DNA of 5,608 nucleotides, from positions 1 to 5,608 of the forward strand of contig JBBCJT010000181.1 in the NCBI GenBank assembly GCA_037190665.1. Reading direction: 5' to 3'. This DNA is from JBBCJT01 sp037190665 (lineage in GTDB: Bacteria; Pseudomonadota; Alphaproteobacteria; Acetobacterales; Acetobacteraceae). The position numbers were made by a program, and so were the translations under genes. Of this stretch, positions 1-5,454 are shown piece by piece (positions within the stretch are counted from its first letter, which is position 1; each line of letters begins with the position of its first letter). Under the pieces are notes generated by a model. It did not search any database, was not told the DNA's origin, and saw only the letters and a list, made by a program, of their open reading frames with translations.

Positions 1-138
1 TCGATGATTATCGAGGGGGTGGGGTCAGACGATCGAGCTGATCAAAGCCTTCCTGAAGGAATCCCGGGTCAAGGGGCCGGTGGCCCCTTGCGGGTGCAGG
101 GCAGCGCCCTGCCGGGGTGTGGGGCGGAGCCCCACGCC
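1..138 (-). repeat. Composite three-hairpin intergenic repeat, left copy (truncated at the window edge)
   Basis: Read on the minus strand, just past the stop of the solute-binding protein gene, there are three successive perfect hairpins with 3-nt loops: 135-129 with 125-119 (7 bp GTGGGGC/GCCCCAC, extendable by three pairs including one wobble), 112-106 with 102-96 (GCAGGGC/GCCCTGC) and 90-82 with 78-70 (9 bp CAAGGGGCC/GGCCCCTTG). Linkers are short and C-rich (ACCCC and ACCCG types). A less conserved stretch of about 50 bp leads to half of a palindrome, TCGAT-GATT-ATCGA followed by a G run, cut off by the window start. The same order of parts recurs at 5455-5608 in the opposite orientation. 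No U-tract follows any hairpin, so a classical intrinsic terminator is not shown. The place directly after a stop codon fits transcript 3'-end formation or mRNA stabilisation. No protein gene is supported in 1-145. Confidence 0.75.
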
Positions 139-145
139 TGCGACG

Positions 146-1750
146 TCAGCTCTTCGACACGCCCCAGAAGAACGGCAGCGGGCCTTTCTGGATGCCGGAC
201 ACGTTGCTGCGCCACGCGGTGTAGAAATAGAAGAAGCCGGTTGGCGCGTGGACCACGTGTTCCATGGCGGCCCGGTTCACCCGGTCCATCGCCTTCTTCT
301 CATCTTCCAGGTTGTCGGCGTCGAACCAGGCGGAAATCTCGCGCTCCACCTCCGGGCTGTTGGGCCAGCCGAACCAGGCGCCGTCGCCATTGGCGCGGAC
401 GCCGATGTTGCCGGCGGGGCTCACGAAATCTGCGCCCGAATGCCAGGAGTGGAACATGTGCCACCCGCCACGGCCCGGCGGCTCCCGGCTCGCGCGGCGA
501 CCGCCGACCGTGCCCCAGTCGGTCGCCACGAAGTCCAGGTTCATGCCCATGCGCTTGAGCAGGTCCGCCGTCACGTCGCCCTGCGCCTTCGTGATCGGCT
601 GGTCCTGCGCCACCAGGCAGGTGATCGGCTCGCCGTTGTAGCCGGCTTCCTTGAGCAGGCGCTTCGCGCCCTCGTAGTCGCGCGGTCCCTTCAGGATCTC
701 GCCGCCGGCTTCGGTGTAGAGCGGCGTGCCGGGCGTGAAGAAGGACGGCAGTGGCTTCCACAGCTTGTCGTCGTCACCCACCACCGCGCGCATGTAGTCC
801 TCCTGGCTCAGGGCCATGAGGAGGGCGCGCCGCGCACGGACATCGTTGAACGGCGGATAGAGGTGGTTGATGCGGAAGGTGCCGATGTTGCCGAGCGGGT
901 CGGCGATGTCCACGGTGATGTTGTTGTTGCGCCGCATCAGCGGGACGAGGTCGCTGATCGGGTTCTCCCACCAGTCCACCTCCCCGTTCTGCAGTGCGGC
1001 GACGGCGGTGCCGGGATCCGGCATCACGATCCACTCGACGCGATCGAAGTTCATCTTCTTGCTGCCGGACAGCCAGACCGACGGCTCGTCCCGCGGCACG
1101 TACTGATCGAAGCGCGTGAACACCGCCCGTGCGCCCGGCAGCCACTCGTTGCGCGCGAAGCGCATCGGGCCGGAACCGACATACTCCTCGATCTGCTTGA
1201 ACGGATCGGTCTTGGCGATGCGCTCGGGCATGATGAAGCAGCAGGGCGTGCTGGCCTTGCCCAGCGCGAGCAGCAGCCGCGAGAACGGCTTGCGCAGCGA
1301 CCAGCGGAAGGTGCGGTCGTCCACCGCCACCAGTTCGTTCTGGGTGGCGCGGAGCATCTGGCCCATCTGGTCGCGCACGGCCCAGCGCGCGATGCTGGCC
1401 ACCGCGTCCTTGGCGAGCACGGGTTCTCCATCATGGAACTTGAGGCCGGGGCGCAGGCGGAACGTCCAGGTGAGCCCGTCGGCGGAGACTTCCTCGGACT
1501 CCACCATCTGCCGCTGCGCGACCAGCTTGTCGTCCACGCCGTACAGCATGTCCCAGACCATGGCCGAGGCATTGCGGACGACGAACTGCGTGCCCCAGAT
1601 CGGGTCGAAATTCGCGAGATTGGCCTGCGGCACGAAGCGCAACGTGCGCGCCGCCGCCCCCTGCGCGAGCGCGGGCGCGGAAAGCCCCCCGATACCACTC
1701 GTGGCGAATGCGGCCGCCCCCGCGGCCTTCAGCAAGTTCCTGCGTTCCAT
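146..1750 (-). CDS. ABC transporter solute-binding protein, family 5 (peptide/DppA-OppA type), Tat-exported
   Basis: A 534-residue periplasmic binding protein that should capture a solute and hand it to an ABC permease. The N-terminus is a Tat signal: twin arginines R3-R4 in ERRNLLK, an Ala/Gly-rich hydrophobic stretch, and a likely cleavage site after ALA (residue 29). The mature part has typical SBP_bac_5 features: LRFVPQANLANFDPIW near the start, WTFRLRPGLKFHDGEPV around residue 95, a VGSGPMRF segment, and FNDVRARRALLMALSQEDY in the second lobe, which corresponds to the family's F-D-x-R-x-R-x-A-L motif. Total length is normal for the family. The start at 1750 is chosen because the Tat signal begins there and GAGAGGGGAG lies about 10 nt upstream. 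No permease or ATPase gene is in the window, so it is an orphan here. The ligand cannot be read from sequence; family members bind peptides, nickel, opines, sugars or glutathione. A multi-hairpin repeat begins 10 bp after its stop. Confidence 0.93.
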   Translation of the reverse strand: MERRNLLKAAGAAAFATSGIGGLSAPALAQGAAARTLRFVPQANLANFDPIWGTQFVVRNASAMVWDMLYGVDDKLVAQRQMVESEEVSADGLTWTFRLRPGLKFHDGEPVLAKDAVASIARWAVRDQMGQMLRATQNELVAVDDRTFRWSLRKPFSRLLLALGKASTPCCFIMPERIAKTDPFKQIEEYVGSGPMRFARNEWLPGARAVFTRFDQYVPRDEPSVWLSGSKKMNFDRVEWIVMPDPGTAVAALQNGEVDWWENPISDLVPLMRRNNNITVDIADPLGNIGTFRINHLYPPFNDVRARRALLMALSQEDYMRAVVGDDDKLWKPLPSFFTPGTPLYTEAGGEILKGPRDYEGAKRLLKEAGYNGEPITCLVAQDQPITKAQGDVTADLLKRMGMNLDFVATDWGTVGGRRASREPPGRGGWHMFHSWHSGADFVSPAGNIGVRANGDGAWFGWPNSPEVEREISAWFDADNLEDEKKAMDRVNRAAMEHVVHAPTGFFYFYTAWRSNVSGIQKGPLPFFWGVSKS

Positions 1751-1814
1751 GTTCGTCGAACTCCCCTCTCCCACGCGGGCGATTGTCTGCCCTGCTGTTT
1801 TTCGATGGCGAGGC

Positions 1815-1842
1815 AGCCTACCCCATCGCGGCAGGAGAACAA
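1815..1842 (-). promoter_or_regulatory. Candidate sigma-70-type promoter for the solute-binding protein gene
   Basis: In the 137-bp gap between the nicotinamidase stop and the solute-binding protein start, the minus strand reads TTGTTC (1842-1837), a 16-bp spacer, then TAGGCT (1820-1815), about 65 bp before the ATG. Both hexamers match consensus only partly. The gap is the longest on this strand and suits a separate promoter, but readthrough from the upstream MFS-nicotinamidase pair is also possible, since no clear terminator is visible after the nicotinamidase gene. Confidence 0.25.
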
Positions 1843-1887
1843 CCCAACGTATGCAGGCGGAGCAGTCGCGGCGCGCGAGGGGCGGTT

Positions 1888-2529
1888 CTACGCGATCTCC
1901 GCCGCGCGCAGGCGCACCACGCCGGCCGCTTCCATGTCGCGCCATGCGGCGGCGAGGCTGCCCTCGAGGTCGATGCCGCGACAGGCATCCTCGATCACCG
2001 CCGCTTCGAATCCGAGGCGGCGGGCATCCAGTGCGGACCATGCGACGCAGAAATCCGTCGCCAGCCCGCAGATGTAGACGCGCCTTATGCCGCGCGCGGT
2101 CAGATATCCGTCCAGCCCGGTGCGGGTGACGCCATCCGCCTCGATGAACGCGGAGTAGGAGTCGACCGTGCGGTGATATCCCTTGCGCAGCACGAGCTGC
2201 GCGTGGGGGATGTGCAGGTCGGGGTGCAGGTCCGCGCCCTCGGTGCCCATCACGCAATGATCCGGCCAGAGTGTCTGTTCGCCGTAGTGCAGCGTCACCG
2301 TGCCGAACGGCTCCCGCCCTTCGTGCCGGGATGCGAAGCTGGTGTGGTCCGGCGTGTGCCAGTCCTGCGTCAGCACCACCGTGTCGAATTTCCGCGCGAG
2401 CGCGTTGATGATAGGCACCACCTCATCGCCATGCGGCACGGCCAGTGAACCGCCGGGCATGAAGCTGTTCTGCACGTCCACGACCAGCAGGGCAGAGGCG
2501 GGCGGGACGACATGATCGGGCCGGGCCAT
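1888..2529 (-). CDS. pncA: Nicotinamidase (PncA-type, isochorismatase-like cysteine hydrolase)
   Basis: A 213-residue cytoplasmic hydrolase, about the usual length of bacterial PncA. It should deamidate nicotinamide to nicotinate and ammonia for NAD salvage, and would also activate pyrazinamide. The cysteine-hydrolase triad is visible: Asp18 in LLVVDVQNSF, Lys116 in VLRKGYH and Cys161 in GLATDFCV. The metal-binding residues are Asp56 and His58 in TQDWHTPDH and His91 in WPDHCV, all placed as in characterised nicotinamidases. The conserved cis-peptide region is GLATDFC. These features separate it from general isochorismatase-like hydrolases, which lack the D-x-H plus WPxHC set. The start at 2529 lies 9 bp after the MFS stop, with only a weak GTCGGGT ribosome site, so translational coupling with the MFS gene is likely. 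Residual doubt concerns the exact amide substrate. Confidence 0.93.
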   Translation of the reverse strand: MARPDHVVPPASALLVVDVQNSFMPGGSLAVPHGDEVVPIINALARKFDTVVLTQDWHTPDHTSFASRHEGREPFGTVTLHYGEQTLWPDHCVMGTEGADLHPDLHIPHAQLVLRKGYHRTVDSYSAFIEADGVTRTGLDGYLTARGIRRVYICGLATDFCVAWSALDARRLGFEAAVIEDACRGIDLEGSLAAAWRDMEAAGVVRLRAAEIA

Positions 2530-2538
2530 GACCCGACG

Positions 2539-3696
2539 CTAGGGGCGCTTGTCCGGCGCGCGCAATCCCATCGCCGTCACCACGCAGCCCACCGCCTGCA
2601 GCGCGACGCAGGCGAGCAGCGGCACGGCATAGCTGCCGGTGGCGTCGCGCAGCGCGCCCGTCGCGCCGGGGGCCAGCGCGTAGCAGAACTGGCCGATGGC
2701 GTTGGCCAGCGCGAACACGGCGCCGAAATCCGCCGCGCTGAATTCGCGCTGCGCCATCAGCGCCGGCAGCGTGATCATGTTGCCGACCGACAGCCCGATC
2801 AGCGCGCAGGCGAACCACGTCATCGCGGCATTCGGGCCGAGCGAGAGGATGACGAAGGCGATGGCCTGGGTGGCGAGCGCTGCGATCATCAGCACCCGCG
2901 GATTGCCGCGTTCGGCGAAGGCGCCGAGGCCGAGCCGGCCGATCACCGCGCAGGCGGCGACCAGCGCGACCGACAGTGCCGCGTGCTCCCGCCCCAGCGT
3001 CACCGCGACAATCGGCACCTGATGCGTCAGGAACGCGACCTGCGAGACGATGCCGAGCACGTAGGGCGCAGCGAGCAGCCAGAAGTCGCGCCGGCCGAGC
3101 AGTGCCCGCTTCGATGCGCCCGGGGCGGCCGGCGGCGCCGGCGGTGCCGCCGGCAGCAGCGCGACCACGGCGATCAGCGCGACCGCCACCGCACCCCCGA
3201 TCAGCATCGCGCCGGGGAAGCCGATTCCGCGGATCAGCGCGTCCAGGCTGGGCGCGAGCAAGATGCCGCCGCCCGAGGCGCCCGTCAGCGCGAAGCTGAC
3301 CGCCATGCCGCGGCCCTTGTCGTAGTAGGCGGCGAGCGTGGTCACGATGGCCGACGAGCTGGTGAGCGACCACGCGAGCGCGATCAGCGCATAGGCCGCG
3401 ACCAGCCCCGCCGGGGAGGCGACCTGCCCCAGCAGCGCCACGCCGCCGCCGAGGCTGAGCAGCCCCGCCCCCAGCACGATCCGCGCCCCGAAGCGGGCGA
3501 ACAGCTCCGGCACCACGACGATCAGCAGCGCGCTGGCGAGGTAGTGACCCGTCACCACCGTGGAGATCAGCGTGTTGGACCAGCCGTGACGGCGCGTCAG
3601 TTCCGCGAGGTACAGGCTGTGCCCGTACAGCCCGAACCCCCAGGCCGCGACCGCGACCACGAAGCAGATCGCGATTGCGCGCTGGCCTGCCGACAT
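2539..3696 (-). CDS. Major facilitator superfamily transporter, monocarboxylate/OFA-like
   Basis: A 385-residue inner-membrane protein with the 12-helix MFS plan: about six hydrophobic segments in residues 5-180, a cytoplasmic linker rich in Pro and Ala with basic residues (SKRALLGRRDF, about 190-207), then about six more. The first half has the pattern HGWSNTLIS before TM2 and a loose motif-A loop, ELFARFGARIVLGAG, between TM2 and TM3; the second half has the matching GAFAERGNPRVLM between TM8 and TM9. The RxGWS-type entry to TM2 is common in MFS members related to monocarboxylate and oxalate/formate carriers, so an organic anion or small neutral compound is plausible. The substrate is not identifiable. 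The ATG at 3696 is preferred because TM1 follows directly and a G6 run precedes it, although the G run touches the ATG, which is unusually close. An in-frame TTG at 3738 would add 14 arginine-rich residues. The adjacent nicotinamidase gene suggests a pyridine-type substrate, by inference only. Confidence 0.88.
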   Translation of the reverse strand: MSAGQRAIAICFVVAVAAWGFGLYGHSLYLAELTRRHGWSNTLISTVVTGHYLASALLIVVVPELFARFGARIVLGAGLLSLGGGVALLGQVASPAGLVAAYALIALAWSLTSSSAIVTTLAAYYDKGRGMAVSFALTGASGGGILLAPSLDALIRGIGFPGAMLIGGAVAVALIAVVALLPAAPPAPPAAPGASKRALLGRRDFWLLAAPYVLGIVSQVAFLTHQVPIVAVTLGREHAALSVALVAACAVIGRLGLGAFAERGNPRVLMIAALATQAIAFVILSLGPNAAMTWFACALIGLSVGNMITLPALMAQREFSAADFGAVFALANAIGQFCYALAPGATGALRDATGSYAVPLLACVALQAVGCVVTAMGLRAPDKRP

Positions 3697-3804
3697 CCCC
3701 CCATGGTGGCGGACCCTGCCGCGCCGCGCTTGGACCAATCCGCGCCTGCCGCCTTGTGCCGCGCCGATGAAGGGGCAAGGCTCCGGTTACGGAGGAAACC
3801 AAGC
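3697..3804. other. Divergent intergenic region between the MFS and esterase genes
   Basis: This 108-bp gap must hold start signals for both the leftward MFS-nicotinamidase unit and the rightward esterase gene. I see no convincing promoter pair. TTGGAC at 3730-3735 and TTGTGC at 3754-3759 look like -35 elements on the plus strand, but neither has a good -10 at 16-18 bp. The only clear signal is the esterase ribosome-binding site at 3791-3795. No strong palindrome for a regulator is visible, and no regulator gene is adjacent. Confidence 0.5.
3791..3795 (+). promoter_or_regulatory. Strong Shine-Dalgarno site of the esterase gene
   Basis: GGAGG lies 9 nt before the ATG at 3805. It fixes the start within a much longer open frame that runs back across the MFS gene on the opposite strand. 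A second ATG follows immediately at 3808 and could serve instead, changing the protein by one residue. Confidence 0.75.
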
Positions 3805-4899
3805 ATGATGCGCTGGATGCCAGCCGCCCTGTCGGCGCTGCTCGCCCTGCCCGCCTTCGCGCAATCCAACCCGCCGCCGCGCCGCCCGCCCCCGCCGCTG
3901 GAGGTGCGGGAGATCGGCAGCCTGCATGTCGGCGGCCGGATCGCGACGCTGAGCGGCCTGCCGGAGAAGGAGATCGTCTTCAGCCCCGGCGCGCCGCCGA
4001 TGCGGATGAACCCGAACGGCGAGTTCCAGGTCGAGCAGATGTACGCGCAGTACGTGCGGCTGCAGCGCCCCCGCGCGCGGTTCCCGCTGCTGCTGATGCA
4101 CGGCGGCGGGCTGACCGGCGTGACCTGGGAAACCACCCCGGACGGGCGGCCCGGCTGGCAGATGTTCTTCCTGCGCCGTGGCCACGACGTCTACGTGTCC
4201 GATGCGATGGAGCGCGGCCGCGCCGGCTGGGCGCGCTATCCGGAGATCCTCGCCGGCGAGCCGGTATTCCGCACCATGGGCGAGGGTTGGGGCCTGGTCC
4301 GCGTCGGCCCCGCCGATGGCTGGAACGCCGATCCCGCGCAGCGCCGCGCCTTCGCCGACACGCGCTTCCCGGTCGCCGCCTGGAACCAGTTCATGATGCA
4401 GTCCGTGCCGCGCTGGCCGACGACGGATCGGCAGATCCAGGCGGCCTACGACGCCTATGTGCAGAAGGTCTGCCCCTGCGTGATCGTCGTGCACAGCCAG
4501 GGCGGCAACTTCGCCTTCAACGCGGCGCTGACCGCGCCCGACAAGATCAGGGCGATCGTCGCGATCGAACCCTCCGGCGCACCGCCCGAGACGGCGGAGG
4601 CCGCGCGCGTGCGCAACATCCCGCATCTGGTCGTCTGGGGCGACCATATGCGGGACAATGCGTTCTGGCAGCGCGTGCGCGGGAACGTGGAACGCTGGCA
4701 GAAGCAGATCCGCGACGCGGGCGGCAAGGCGGACACGCTCGACCTGCCCGCGCGCGGCATCGCCGGCAACAGCCACATGATGATGATGGACACCAACAGC
4801 GACCGGGTGGCCGGGTTGGTGCAGGACTGGATCGCGGCACAGGGGCTGATGCGCGACGGGCGCAGCGACCGCCGGCGGAGGCCCGCGCGCGGGGGTTGA
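3805..4899 (+). CDS. Exported alpha/beta-hydrolase, esterase 713-like
   Basis: A 364-residue hydrolase, probably a periplasmic or secreted carboxylesterase. Residues 1-19 form a Sec signal peptide (Met-Met-Arg-Trp, then an Ala/Leu core) with likely cleavage after AFA, followed by a proline-rich linker (21-32). The oxyanion-hole segment is LLLMHGGGLTG (95-105). The nucleophile is Ser231 in VVHSQGGNF, where Val replaces the first Gly of the usual G-x-S-x-G elbow. The general base is His324 in GNSHMMMMD. Two acids are candidates: Glu255 in AIEPSG and Asp280 in VVWGDHMRD. From memory, esterase 713 of Alcaligenes uses Ser206, Glu230 and His298; the spacings here (Ser to Glu 24, Ser to His 93) match that pattern closely, so Glu255 is favoured. 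Cys223 and Cys225 could form a disulfide after export. The C-terminal tail (350-364) is Arg/Gly-rich and probably disordered. The natural ester substrate is unknown. It may be cotranscribed with the downstream VOC gene, although that gene has its own leader. Confidence 0.88.
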   Translation: MMRWMPAALSALLALPAFAQSNPPPRRPPPPLEVREIGSLHVGGRIATLSGLPEKEIVFSPGAPPMRMNPNGEFQVEQMYAQYVRLQRPRARFPLLLMHGGGLTGVTWETTPDGRPGWQMFFLRRGHDVYVSDAMERGRAGWARYPEILAGEPVFRTMGEGWGLVRVGPADGWNADPAQRRAFADTRFPVAAWNQFMMQSVPRWPTTDRQIQAAYDAYVQKVCPCVIVVHSQGGNFAFNAALTAPDKIRAIVAIEPSGAPPETAEAARVRNIPHLVVWGDHMRDNAFWQRVRGNVERWQKQIRDAGGKADTLDLPARGIAGNSHMMMMDTNSDRVAGLVQDWIAAQGLMRDGRSDRRRRPARGG

Positions 4900-4924
4900 G
4901 AGTCGCCGCGCGCGTTTAGGACTT

Positions 4925-4954
4925 GCTACCGGAGCGCGCAGGTGGCTTGGTAGC
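4925..4954 (+). other. Inverted repeat in the VOC gene leader
   Basis: GCTACC (4925-4930) and GGTAGC (4949-4954) are perfect reverse complements separated by 18 nt, with two possible wobble pairs outside. The repeat lies in the 81-bp gap just before the LexA-like box. It could be an operator with widely spaced half-sites, an RNA hairpin in the leader, or chance. With only 6 bp and a long loop, support is weak. Confidence 0.3.
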
Positions 4955-4959
4955 GGCGT

Positions 4960-4974
4960 GAACAAAACGGGAAC
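4960..4974 (+). promoter_or_regulatory. Putative LexA (SOS) box of alphaproteobacterial type
   Basis: The sequence reads GAAC, seven bases (AAAACGG), GAAC. Both half-sites are followed by A, giving a direct repeat GAACA-N6-GAACA. The alphaproteobacterial LexA operator is the direct repeat GTTC-N7-GTTC, or GAAC-N7-GAAC on the other strand, unlike the CTGT-N8-ACAG palindrome of Escherichia coli. The box ends 6 nt before the VOC start codon, so bound LexA would block early transcription. An A-rich stretch is rare in this GC-rich window, which makes chance less likely. The promoter itself is not clear; TTGCTA at 4923-4928 is a possible -35 without a good -10. Confidence 0.55.
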
Positions 4975-4980
4975 AGAAAG

Positions 4981-5454
4981 ATGGTCCAGAGGATCCCGGA
5001 CAGCTATCCGAATGTCATCGCCCATCTCGTCGTCCGCCAGGCGGCCAAGGCGATCGACTGGTATCGCGACATCTTCGGCGCGAAGGAGCGGTTCAGGCTC
5101 GACATGCCGGATGGCAGCGTCGGCCACTCGGAGCTGGAGATCGGCCGTACCGGGCTGATCATGCTCGGCGAGGAATCGCCGCAGTGGAACGCGCTGTCGC
5201 CGGCGGCCTTCGGCGGCTCGCCCGTCACCATCATGGTCTACGTGGAAGACGCGGACGCCACCGTGGACCGCGCGGTGGCTGCCGGCGCGCGGCTGGAGAT
5301 GAAGGTCGAGACGCAGTTCTACGGCGACCGCAGCGGCAAGATCGTCGATCCGTTCGGCCACGTCTGGAACATCGCCACGCATGTCGAGGACGTGAGCCCG
5401 GAGGAGATGAAGCGCCGCTGCGACGCACTGTTCGCCCAGCCGCAGGCGAGCTGA
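4981..5454 (+). CDS. VOC (glyoxalase/bleomycin-resistance fold) protein, PhnB-like
   Basis: A 157-residue protein with two beta-alpha-beta-beta-beta modules, about residues 11-64 and 82-134. The first has VIAHLVVRQAAKAIDWYRDIFGA, the standard PhnB/COG2764 opening (IPxxYxxVxxxLxVxxAxxAIxFY). The second ends with FYGDRSGKIVDPFGHVWNIA and THVEDVSPEEMKRR, a hallmark tail of this subgroup. His15 and possibly Glu110 or His127 may contribute to a metal or ligand site; typical VOC proteins place ligands at the start of beta-1 and the end of beta-4, but I cannot prove metal binding here. Members vary in activity (glyoxalase, dioxygenase, antibiotic binding, isomerase), and most PhnB-like ones are uncharacterised. 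The ATG at 4981 is chosen because the family motif begins right after it; the ribosome site is weak (GGGAAC, overlapping the LexA-like box). A DNA-damage link, perhaps protection from a damaging compound or its by-products, is inferred only from that box. A multi-hairpin repeat begins 6 nt after its stop. Confidence 0.9.
   Translation: MVQRIPDSYPNVIAHLVVRQAAKAIDWYRDIFGAKERFRLDMPDGSVGHSELEIGRTGLIMLGEESPQWNALSPAAFGGSPVTIMVYVEDADATVDRAVAAGARLEMKVETQFYGDRSGKIVDPFGHVWNIATHVEDVSPEEMKRRCDALFAQPQAS

Noticed and set aside
80..2077. Long open frame on the plus strand (665 codons) across the solute-binding protein gene
   Set aside because: It lies antisense to a gene with clear family motifs and signal peptide; its translation is Arg/Ala/His-rich, without any recognisable domain, as expected for a GC-rich shadow frame.
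1751..2257. Upstream extension of the solute-binding protein frame to 2257
   Set aside because: It would overlap most of the nicotinamidase gene, precede the Tat signal and give low-complexity Arg/His-rich sequence. The Tat start at 1750 has a good ribosome site.
3697..3738. TTG start for the MFS gene at 3738
   Set aside because: It adds 14 residues (R/H-rich) before TM1 without a visible ribosome site; the ATG at 3696 gives a normal MFS N-terminus.
2512..3804. Upstream part of the plus-strand frame that continues into the esterase
   Set aside because: It is antisense to the MFS gene and has no family-like sequence; the esterase begins at 3805 with GGAGG and a signal peptide.
3787..5382. 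531-codon frame on the minus strand across the esterase and VOC genes
   Set aside because: It is antisense to two well-supported genes, with His/Arg/Ala-rich low-complexity translation.
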